A model generated the notes under the pieces. It saw only the letters and a list, made by a program, of their open reading frames with translations. It did not search any database and was not told the origin of the DNA. Shown piece by piece: positions 36,177 to 43,296 of a DNA stretch of 64,000 bases; the first letter of the stretch is position 1, and each line of letters begins with the position of its first letter. This DNA comes from UBA6163 sp041753075 (GTDB lineage: Bacteria; Planctomycetota; Planctomycetia; Pirellulales; Pirellulaceae), in contig JBGSVE010000115.1 in NCBI GenBank assembly GCA_041753075.1, forward strand, positions 116,925 to 180,924. Direction: 5' to 3'. The position numbers and the translations under genes were made by a program.

Positions 36177-36842
36177 ATGGATCGTCCGCAGCGACTCATC
36201 ATTATTGGCTCACAAGGGCACGCCAAAGCGGTCGCCGAAGTCGCCAATGCGATTTCGGGAATCGAAATCGTTGGTTTTGTTGACGACTTTCGCCCCGCGG
36301 GAACGCCCGTTTTGCAGTGGCAGGTTCTTGGGTCCACCACCGACATTATTTCCGTAACCGAGCGCACGTTCGACGTTGCTTTTATCGCGATCGGAGACAA
36401 CGATTCGCGCCTGGCAATGGTTGATCGCTTGAAGCCGCTGGAACTATGTTATAGGACACTTTGTCATCCAACGGCATACCTTTCGCCGTCGGCCAAATTA
36501 GGCAATGGCACGGTCTTGATGCCACACAGCGTCGTATCAGTCGAGTCGCAATTAGGCGCGCATGTGATCGTCAATACCAGTGCCTCGATTGATCACGATT
36601 GTATTGTGGAAGCTTTTTGTAGTATCGCACCGGGCGCTCATTTGGCAGGACACGTCACTTTGCGCACCGCCGTCGCTATCGGAATGGGTGCCAATGTACG
36701 CGAAAAGACGGAGGTTAAAGCCCACACGATCGTGGGTGCGGGAGCGACGGTGCTGTGTGATCTGGCCGACTTCTTGGTTGCCTACGGAACGCCCGCGAAG
36801 GAAATTCGCAAACGTAAGTTGGGTGAAAAGTACCTGCGATAA
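36177..36842 (+). CDS. NeuD/PglD-type sugar O/N-acyltransferase
   Basis: A 221-residue two-domain enzyme. The N-terminal Rossmann part starts 'LIIIGSQGHAKAVAEVA', the family's nucleotide-sugar binding motif (G-x-G/S-x-H-A/G-K). The C-terminal left-handed beta-helix of hexapeptide repeats spans about 100-200 ('NGTVLMPHSVVSVESQLGAH', 'GAHLAGHVTLRTAVAIGMGA'). The likely catalytic His lies in 'SIDHDC'. It acylates (usually acetylates) an amino sugar and works with the aminotransferase that follows two bases later. The exact acyl donor and sugar are unknown. Confidence 0.88.
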   Translation: MDRPQRLIIIGSQGHAKAVAEVANAISGIEIVGFVDDFRPAGTPVLQWQVLGSTTDIISVTERTFDVAFIAIGDNDSRLAMVDRLKPLELCYRTLCHPTAYLSPSAKLGNGTVLMPHSVVSVESQLGAHVIVNTSASIDHDCIVEAFCSIAPGAHLAGHVTLRTAVAIGMGANVREKTEVKAHTIVGAGATVLCDLADFLVAYGTPAKEIRKRKLGEKYLR

Positions 36843-36844
36843 AT

Positions 36845-38068
36845 ATGACTGCCGACGATAAAACGAATCCGGAATTACGCAATCGACCGCCGATCCATGT
36901 CGGTAGACCGAACATCGGCGACGTCGAAGCATTGGTCAGCCGCGTTCGTGCTGTATGCGAGCGACGCTGGCTGAGCAACGACGGGCAACTGGTGCAGGAG
37001 TTTGAACACCGGGTCGCTCAAATCGCAGGCGTAAAACACTGCGTTGCCATGTGTAACGCCACCGTGGCCTTGGAAATCGCGATTCGCGCAGTCGAGTTAA
37101 GCGGCGAAGTCATTGTGCCCTCTTATACGTTTGTGGCCACGGCTCACGCGCTACAGTGGCAGGAGGTCCGTCCGGTTTTCTGCGACATCGATCCCGTGAC
37201 TCATAACCTTGATCCCGCCAAGGTCGAGCAATTGATTACGCCACTGACGACGGGAATCATCGGCGTTCATATTTGGGGCCGCGCTTGTGATACATCGGCG
37301 CTTGCCGACATCGCCCAGCGACGCGGATTGAAATTGATGTTCGACGCCTCCCATGCTTTTGGCTGTACTCATCTTGGACGACCGATTGGCAGCTTTGGTA
37401 TCGCTGAGGTATTCAGCTTTCACGCCACCAAGTTTATCAATTGTGCCGAAGGCGGTGCGGTCGTCACCAATGACGACGATTTAGCCGCCAAAATGCGATT
37501 GATGAGAAACTTCGGCTTCTCCGGTTATGATCGGGTGATCTATGTCGGCACCAATGGCAAGATGAATGAGTTGTCAGCGGCAATGGGACTCACTTCGCTC
37601 GATAGTCTCGACCATTTTGTCGATGTCAATCGGCGCAACTACGAAACGTATAAGTTGAGTCTCGTGGGGATACCAGGAATTCGATTATTGGACCATCCCG
37701 ATGGTGAGCATTCAAATTTCCAGTATGTCGTGCTTGATGTTGACGAAACCATTTGCGGGTTAACTCGCGACCAAATTGTCCAAGTCTTACATCTCAATAA
37801 TATTCTCGCGCGAAGGTATTTTTTCCCCGGCGTTCATCAGATGGAACCCTATCGGACTTTTCATCCCAACGCAAATCTAATATTGCCAGTTACCGAGCAA
37901 GTCGTAAAACGTGTGGTCGTATTACCAACCGGTACAGCAGTGAATGCGGACGATATTTTGGAGATCGCGAACATTTTGCTAAGTGCAATATCGGATCACG
38001 AGATTCATGCGAGGAATCTGCCACGAAACATTGCTCCCGGCGGAACCTTTCGGGAGTCGCTTGAATGA
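36845..38068 (+). CDS. DegT/DnrJ/EryC1/StrS-family PLP sugar aminotransferase
   Basis: A 407-residue PLP enzyme that transaminates a keto-sugar nucleotide. The PLP lysine is K196 in 'FSFHATKFINCAEGGAVVT', and the cofactor Asp/His pair is seen in 'MFDASHAFG'. Family blocks 'VIVPSYTFVATAHAL' and 'NGKMNELSAAMGL' are intact. Together with the preceding NeuD-like gene it forms an amino-sugar N-acylation pair. Its stop overlaps the start of the next glycosyltransferase gene by ATGA. The ATG at 36845 lies two bases after the previous stop and has no separate Shine-Dalgarno sequence, as expected for coupling. Confidence 0.92.
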   Translation: MTADDKTNPELRNRPPIHVGRPNIGDVEALVSRVRAVCERRWLSNDGQLVQEFEHRVAQIAGVKHCVAMCNATVALEIAIRAVELSGEVIVPSYTFVATAHALQWQEVRPVFCDIDPVTHNLDPAKVEQLITPLTTGIIGVHIWGRACDTSALADIAQRRGLKLMFDASHAFGCTHLGRPIGSFGIAEVFSFHATKFINCAEGGAVVTNDDDLAAKMRLMRNFGFSGYDRVIYVGTNGKMNELSAAMGLTSLDSLDHFVDVNRRNYETYKLSLVGIPGIRLLDHPDGEHSNFQYVVLDVDETICGLTRDQIVQVLHLNNILARRYFFPGVHQMEPYRTFHPNANLILPVTEQVVKRVVVLPTGTAVNADDILEIANILLSAISDHEIHARNLPRNIAPGGTFRESLE

Positions 38069-38952
38069 ATTGGCCCAAGGTTTCGGTAGTCACAATTACC
38101 TACAACCAAGAAAGATATATCGAACAAGCAGTTACCAGCGTTTTGCAACAGCAGACGTCGTTTCCGATTCAGTACCTGGTCGCGGATGATTGTTCGACTG
38201 ACGGCACCGCAGCGATTTTGAATCGTCTTGAATTGTCCCATGGCGACCGAATGCAATTGCGCTTGCGGGCATCCAACGTCGGAATCATGCGCAATTTGCA
38301 AGACGCTTACAATTCAGCAACCGGAGAATACGTTGCCTTGTTGGAAGGTGACGATTATTGGACCGATCCCTTGAAACTGCAGCGCCAGGTTGAATTGATG
38401 GATTCAAGGCCAGAATGTAGTTTGAGTTTTCATCCGGTGACCTATGTCGATGAGTCCGGTAAATCGCTGGGCCAGCAACATCCGCCTGTCGTTAAACAAG
38501 AGTGGAATTTACAGGATGTTCTTTACAACAATCCGATTCAAACGTGTTCTGTTGTCTTTCGTCGCTCGATGTTGCCGTTGATACCAGAGTTCATCCTGCA
38601 ATTGAAGTTGGCGGACTGGCCGCTATGTATCATGGCAACGCACCAGGGCGTCGCTTTGTGCCTGGACCAAGTCATGGCAAACTATCGCGTTCATTCTCAG
38701 GGCGTTTGGACTGGCGCTCCAACTCCACGCAAACAAGCCGCCGTCGCCCGGATGTATTTTGAGCTCGCTCTAGCCACGCCAGAGCTAAAGGAGATCGCGT
38801 CCCAGGCACTCGAAAGGCATGTTGAATTGATCGCCGCGACGGCCCAAACGAAGTTGCCTGCGTTTTGGGCGTTACGACAAAGCCGACCGTGGCAAACGCT
38901 GGCCAGACTGCTCAAGCCCGCTAGAGACCCGGCAAGCGACGCAGGTGAATGA
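38065..38952 (+). CDS. Family 2 glycosyltransferase
   Basis: 295 residues, GT-A fold. 'VSVVTITYNQERYIEQAVTS' starts the nucleotide-binding domain. 'YLVADDCSTDGT' supplies the first acidic motif and 'LLEGDDYWTDP' is the DxD-like metal site. It is a close paralogue of the protein at 39872-40786: both have 'ILNRLE/ARLDQ' spacing, 'EGDDYW.DPLKLQ' and 'YRVH..G.W.G'. It is translationally coupled (ATGA) to the aminotransferase. It presumably transfers a sugar to the growing glycan; donor and acceptor are unknown. The last 32 bases overlap the end of a glycosyltransferase gene on the opposite strand. Confidence 0.9.
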   Translation: MNWPKVSVVTITYNQERYIEQAVTSVLQQQTSFPIQYLVADDCSTDGTAAILNRLELSHGDRMQLRLRASNVGIMRNLQDAYNSATGEYVALLEGDDYWTDPLKLQRQVELMDSRPECSLSFHPVTYVDESGKSLGQQHPPVVKQEWNLQDVLYNNPIQTCSVVFRRSMLPLIPEFILQLKLADWPLCIMATHQGVALCLDQVMANYRVHSQGVWTGAPTPRKQAAVARMYFELALATPELKEIASQALERHVELIAATAQTKLPAFWALRQSRPWQTLARLLKPARDPASDAGE

Positions 38953-39853
38953 TGGTTTTGACCAATGTCCACCAAACGTGAAGATTGGTTGGTTCGAGCT
39001 TGAGAGCAAGTAACGCATGCTTGCGGGCCGATTTCCAAAAGCCAGACTGTGCAGCCGACATTGCCCAATGGTGATGGATTCGCGCTATGCATTGAGGAGC
39101 GTCGTCGCCTTCGGGAAGTGTCGGGATTGCTGTGCCGCGGCGAGCGTGGGCGGCGGTGAGAAGTCGTTTCGTGATCTGCTGTTGAACGGTATGTTTGGCA
39201 ATGCGACCGAGGTTCGCATGCAAGCGATACTGCAAGACGAATTCGGGCAAGTTGGCGATTGGGCCAACGTCGATCATTCGCAGCCACAAGCCGTAGTCTT
39301 CCGAGGGGCTGTCATCTTCGTAGGCACCGACCTGCATCACGGCGGCTTTTCGCATCATCATCGCCGGATGACTCAGACAATTACGACCGGCCAACAGTGA
39401 TTGCTCGATCAATTGGTGGTCCGTTGGGCAATGAATCGCAAATAGCAGCTCCTCATCTTGGTCAATCGCCCACGTCTGTCCGCCAACGGCAACAACGTGG
39501 GGTGCGTCGTCGAGAAAGGCAACTTGGCGCGCAAGCCGATCGGGTGACGAGATATCGTCGGCGTCCATCCGCGCAACATACTCGCCACGGGCCTGGGACA
39601 GACTGAAATTCAGCGACTGGGAATGTCCTGCGGCCGGACGCGAAAACGTGCGAATCCGTGAGTCGGTTATCGCCCATTGCTCAATGATGCTGGCGGTCCC
39701 GTCGCTTGAGCCATCGTCAACAATTATGAACTCGAAATCGCGGTATGTTTGAGTCAAAATACTGCGAATCGCTGAGTCCAAGTAAGGCAGCCCATCGCGT
39801 ACGGGCATGAGCACCGATACCTTGGGGAAGCGACTCATCGCCGGCAAACTCAT
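38921..39853 (-). CDS. Family 2 glycosyltransferase (opposite strand)
   Basis: 310 residues. 'VSVLMPVRDGLPYLDSAIRS', 'IIVDDGSSDGT' and 'ARMDADDISSPDRL' give the GT-A signature with a DxD site (DADD). It belongs to a different GT2 subgroup from its two neighbours. Its 3' end overlaps the 3' end of the upstream plus-strand glycosyltransferase by 32 bp. Its start lies only 18 bp from the divergent start at 39872, so its promoter must lie inside the neighbouring coding sequence or in that tiny gap. The start at 39853 has a competing in-frame ATG at 39838. Confidence 0.88.
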   Translation of the reverse strand: MSLPAMSRFPKVSVLMPVRDGLPYLDSAIRSILTQTYRDFEFIIVDDGSSDGTASIIEQWAITDSRIRTFSRPAAGHSQSLNFSLSQARGEYVARMDADDISSPDRLARQVAFLDDAPHVVAVGGQTWAIDQDEELLFAIHCPTDHQLIEQSLLAGRNCLSHPAMMMRKAAVMQVGAYEDDSPSEDYGLWLRMIDVGPIANLPEFVLQYRLHANLGRIAKHTVQQQITKRLLTAAHARRGTAIPTLPEGDDAPQCIARIHHHWAMSAAQSGFWKSARKHALLALKLEPTNLHVWWTLVKTIIHLRRLPGL

Positions 39854-39871
39854 GATTGGTATTTACGCTCG

Positions 39872-40786
39872 ATGACGAATTCAGTTCCCGCAAAATTGGA
39901 CACGCAATCGGTGTTGCCGATCGTCAGTGTAGCGATTCTTGTCTACAACCATGAACGGTATATCGAGCAGGCGATCGACAGTGTGCTTGGACAGCGGACC
40001 CACTTCCCAATTGAAATCTTAGTCGCTGAAGATTGTTCGACCGACGCGACGCGTGATGTCTTGGCGCGACTGGATCAACGTTATCCCGGACAATTGATGC
40101 TGTTGCTTCGCGAGCGGAATCTTGGCTTGTCCGCTAATTTACAAGACTGCCGCGAGCGGTCGCGCGGACGTTACTTGGCAATCCTCGAAGGTGATGATTA
40201 TTGGCTCGACCCGCTAAAATTGCAGAAGCAATATGAGGCAATGGAAAGCCATCCTGATTGGTCGATGTGCTTCGGGGCTTGTCGCGTGTTTTACGAGGAC
40301 GGTTCGCAACCGGATCGCATCGTGCCAACTCCGCCGCCTAGCGGGCCGCTGGTGTTGGGTGATTTCTTGAACGTGGGCCAGTTGCAGACCATGTCGGCGG
40401 CGATGTACCGGCAAGGCGTTGTCACACAGACGCCCGCATGGCACGCGAAGCTGCGGCTAGGCGATTGGGCACTGCATATTCTCCACGCCCACGCGGGACC
40501 GGTTGGATTTTTGCCGGATGTGTTGACCGCGTACCGCGTGCATCGCGGCGGTCTGTGGTCGGGACTCCACACCTTTGGCCAATGGGAAGAAACGCTCGCG
40601 TTGTTCACGCATCTTGAAGCTCATTTTGAGGGCGAGTTGTCGGCGAAAATGCGGGCCGCAAGAAGTCGGTTCATCACCATGTTCAGCGACCGAGTGGCCG
40701 ATCTTGAAAAAGTCGAGCGACGTTATCAAATGTTGCAGCTCGATCACATCGCCGCGCTGTGGCGACGGTTTGTGAACAGGCAGTAA
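39872..40786 (+). CDS. Family 2 glycosyltransferase, paralogue of the 38065 gene
   Basis: 304 residues. 'VSVAILVYNHERYIEQAIDS', 'LVAEDCSTDAT' and 'AILEGDDYWLDPLKLQ' mark the GT2 domain, and the sequence parallels the gene at 38065-38952 along its whole length. The two probably arose by duplication, with an unrelated GT2 gene inverted between them. The last 90 residues are helical ('FSDRVADLEKVERRYQMLQL'). It is convergent with xseA, the stops being four bases apart. A divergent start 18 bp away suggests an overlapping promoter. Confidence 0.9.
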   Translation: MTNSVPAKLDTQSVLPIVSVAILVYNHERYIEQAIDSVLGQRTHFPIEILVAEDCSTDATRDVLARLDQRYPGQLMLLLRERNLGLSANLQDCRERSRGRYLAILEGDDYWLDPLKLQKQYEAMESHPDWSMCFGACRVFYEDGSQPDRIVPTPPPSGPLVLGDFLNVGQLQTMSAAMYRQGVVTQTPAWHAKLRLGDWALHILHAHAGPVGFLPDVLTAYRVHRGGLWSGLHTFGQWEETLALFTHLEAHFEGELSAKMRAARSRFITMFSDRVADLEKVERRYQMLQLDHIAALWRRFVNRQ

Positions 40787-40790
40787 TTCG

Positions 40791-42026
40791 TCAATCGAAT
40801 GGATCGGGTTTCGTCGATGTTACTTGGCTAACGATCTGACCGCGTTGAGTTTGAGTGCGAATCATGTCGCCGGCGGTGACCTGATTGCAGTCGGTTACAA
40901 CCTCGCCGGTCGATGCGAGCTGCGTCACGCTGTACCCACGCGACAAGACGGCCAGCGGACTGAGCGCATTGAGCGACGCGGCGCTGGCTGCCAACCGGCG
41001 AGCTTGTTGCTGGACAATCGCAACGATAGCTCGGCGGCCCCGAGCGTCGAGCTCGTCGAGTTGACGCGAGCACTGGTGAATCGAATCATAAGGGCGGCAA
41101 AGTACGGGCCGATTGACCAATTGCTCAAGCCGCTCTTTGCCTTGACGAATAAGCTGCATAACGGGCAATTGCAAACGCCGGGTCAGTTCGCGAATCGCCG
41201 CGATTGTGGCCGCGTACTCGGGTATCACTCGCTCGGCAGCTTCGCTTGGCGTCAACGCACGGATATCGGCGGCAAAGTCAGCCAGCGTCACATCGATTTC
41301 GTGACCCACGGCAGACACAATTGGCAAGCGACTGGCCGCGATCGCGCGCACGACCGGCTCTTCGTTAAAGCACCATAGGTCTTCCATCGATCCGCCGCCA
41401 CGAGTGACGACCAACACATCCAGCGCTGGCTTGATGCGGTGTGCCGCGGCGATGGCGGATGCGATCGTTGTCGCCGCGCCGGTGCCCTGAACTTTGCACG
41501 GAATGATCGTCACGTCCAAACCCGGCCAACGTCGCAGCGCAATCTCGAGGAAATCACGAATCGCTGCACCGGAGGGACTTGTAACGACGCCAATGCGACG
41601 CGGAAATAACGGCAGCGGTTTCTTTTTGGCCGGGTCGAACAAGCCTTCGGCCTGCAGTCGTTGTTTCAATTGCTCGAGGGCGAGTTGTAGCGCACCGATC
41701 CCTTGGGGTTCGAGCTTGCGCACGATCAATTGATAGATGCCCTGCGGCGAATACAGCTCAACACCGCCGAAGGCCAGCACCTGTTGGCCCTCAAATAGTT
41801 CAAACGGCAGTTTCCCGGCGGTCGATCGCCACATCACGGCTTTGATTTGTGAAACGTCGTCTTTAAGGGTCAAATAAATGTGCCCGCTGCGCGGGCGCGA
41901 AAGATTGCTGACCTCGCCCTCAACCCAAACGCTGGGGCACGCATCATCCACGATCCCCTTGAGATAAGCGGTCAAATCCGAGACGGTCAACGCCTCGACG
42001 ACTGATTTACGAACCGGAATTCTCAA
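40791..42026 (-). CDS. xseA: Exodeoxyribonuclease VII large subunit
   Basis: 411 residues. It has an N-terminal OB-fold ('LKGIVDDACPSVWVEGEVSN', 'SGHIYLTLKDD') and the catalytic core with 'RIGVVTSPSGAAIRDF', 'VVTRGGGSMEDLWCFN' and 'VSAVGHEIDVTLADFAAD', all family hallmarks. It degrades single-stranded DNA in complex with XseB; no xseB gene was found in this window. The start is TTG at 42026, backed by GGAAGGA seven bases upstream. A C-terminal helical region is followed by 'LSRGYSVTQ', the usual terminal motif. It is separated from dapF by a copy of the dispersed palindrome. Confidence 0.95.
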   Translation of the reverse strand: MRIPVRKSVVEALTVSDLTAYLKGIVDDACPSVWVEGEVSNLSRPRSGHIYLTLKDDVSQIKAVMWRSTAGKLPFELFEGQQVLAFGGVELYSPQGIYQLIVRKLEPQGIGALQLALEQLKQRLQAEGLFDPAKKKPLPLFPRRIGVVTSPSGAAIRDFLEIALRRWPGLDVTIIPCKVQGTGAATTIASAIAAAHRIKPALDVLVVTRGGGSMEDLWCFNEEPVVRAIAASRLPIVSAVGHEIDVTLADFAADIRALTPSEAAERVIPEYAATIAAIRELTRRLQLPVMQLIRQGKERLEQLVNRPVLCRPYDSIHQCSRQLDELDARGRRAIVAIVQQQARRLAASAASLNALSPLAVLSRGYSVTQLASTGEVVTDCNQVTAGDMIRTQTQRGQIVSQVTSTKPDPFD

Positions 42027-42074
42027 CAGGTTCCTTCCAATACTTCATCTCAGCTTCGATGTCGGGTGACAAAA

Positions 42075-42144
42075 ATTGTAGAACGGTTGTCCCCAACCAT
42101 TTGGGAACGCACAAACGGCTGGGGACAACCGTTCTACAATCGCC
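42075..42144. repeat. Intergenic palindrome family, copy 3 (most complete)
   Basis: The left arm ATTGTAGAACGGTTGTCCCC pairs with the right arm GGGGACAACCGTTCTACAAT at full length; the centre is AACCATTTGGGAACGCACAAACGGCT. The flanks are GTGACAAA on the left and CGCC on the right. Similar flanks at 22, 26 and 51 kb show that the conserved unit is about 80 bp and has a polarity. It lies between xseA and dapF, which are codirectional, so terminator use would isolate xseA from dapF. Confidence 0.88.
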
Positions 42145-42156
42145 GCGATCCGATAA

Positions 42157-42999
42157 TCAAGCTGACCAACTACCGCTAAAGACTTCTTCGGCACCACCGG
42201 TCATCAAGACATGATTAGAGGTGCGATTCCATTGTAGGTTTAAATCACCGCCAACAAGGTGATTGAGGATCTTTGTGTCGGTACGGTCCGTCAAGACACC
42301 GGCAACACAAACCGCCGAAGCACCGGTGCCACAGGCCCAAGTCTCGCCGCTGCCGCGCTCCCATGTTCGTTGGCGAACTTCACCGCGATTGATGACTTCA
42401 ACAAATTCGACATTGGTACGTTTGGGGAATCGCGGATCGAGCTCAATTTGCGGCCCGATGTTCAAAACCCAATCATCGGTTGCCTTGTCAACAAAGACGA
42501 TGCAGTGCGGATTGCCCATTGATACGCACGTCACGGGAAACGTTCGCCCGCCAATCGTCAGCTCGTGGTTAACAACGTGACCGCCGGGCTGCAGCGTCGT
42601 CGGGATCGCCGGAGCATTCAGAATTGGTTCACCCATATCGACCGTCACCAACGAGGCTTTCCCGTCATGCACGATTAGCTGCAAATCCAAAACACCGTTG
42701 CCGGTTTCAATTTTGAGATTTGGCTTGGCGGCGATACCGTGGTCATGAACATATTTGGCGACACAGCGAATGCCGTTGCCGCACATCTCGCTCTCGCTGC
42801 CATCGGCGTTGAACATTCGCATTCGCGCATCCGCGATGGTGCTCGGCAAAATCAAGATCATGCCATCGCCGCCAACGCCAAACCGCCGGTGCGAGATCGC
42901 TTGCGCGAGCGAGACTGGATCGGGCGGAATCGGTTGGTCAAAGCAGGACACGTAAACGTAGTCGTTGCCCGCGCCGTGCATTTTTGTGAAGCGGATCAT
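42157..42999 (-). CDS. dapF: Diaminopimelate epimerase
   Basis: 280 residues. It converts LL- to meso-diaminopimelate for lysine and peptidoglycan synthesis. Both catalytic cysteines are present: C73 in 'MCGNGIRCVA' and C223 in 'GETWACGTGASAV'. 'MHGAGNDYV' at the N-terminus and 'NPHCIVFVD' complete the family pattern. Meso-DAP is consistent with lysine synthesis and with the peptidoglycan now accepted for planctomycetes. The gene stands alone; the upstream neighbour is a small unknown gene 30 bp away on the same strand, so read-through from the operon at 43-50 kb is possible. Confidence 0.96.
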   Translation of the reverse strand: MIRFTKMHGAGNDYVYVSCFDQPIPPDPVSLAQAISHRRFGVGGDGMILILPSTIADARMRMFNADGSESEMCGNGIRCVAKYVHDHGIAAKPNLKIETGNGVLDLQLIVHDGKASLVTVDMGEPILNAPAIPTTLQPGGHVVNHELTIGGRTFPVTCVSMGNPHCIVFVDKATDDWVLNIGPQIELDPRFPKRTNVEFVEVINRGEVRQRTWERGSGETWACGTGASAVCVAGVLTDRTDTKILNHLVGGDLNLQWNRTSNHVLMTGGAEEVFSGSWSA

Positions 43000-43029
43000 G
43001 AAGGAATTTGGAATCTCGATTGCGAGCGG

Positions 43030-43296
43030 CTATGCCTGGATATCCAATCGCCGCCCCGATTCGCTTGCCGCTGCGGGCGTACTTGTATTTGACGATTCTA
43101 ACGTTTCCGACGTCTCGTTCTCGGCTTCGTTGGATTCGTTTTGGCGACGCTCAAATGTATCCAAAAGTTGACGTCCGTCTGCGCCACCATCGCCGCTGGA
43201 ATTGCCTTTGTCGATGCTGTCTACCGACTCCGCTGCGCTGGCTGCTGTGACCGGCCCGGTGGGGCTTGAGTAACCTGGGACCGGTTGAATGTTCAT
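43030..43296 (-). CDS. Small Ser/Glu-rich protein coupled to the PSCyt1-WD40 gene
   Basis: 88 residues, starting MNIQPVPGYSSPTGPVTAAS and ending SGRRLDIQA. It is rich in Ser, Glu, Asn and Gly, without membrane segments or cysteines, and probably disordered. No family is recognised. The start ATG overlaps the TGA of the upstream gene (ATGA at 43293-43296), strong evidence for translational coupling and real expression. It is the last gene of the DUF1501 operon. It could be a regulatory or assembly partner, but nothing in the sequence proves a role. It ends 30 bp before dapF. Confidence 0.65.
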   Translation of the reverse strand: MNIQPVPGYSSPTGPVTAASAAESVDSIDKGNSSGDGGADGRQLLDTFERRQNESNEAENETSETLESSNTSTPAAASESGRRLDIQA

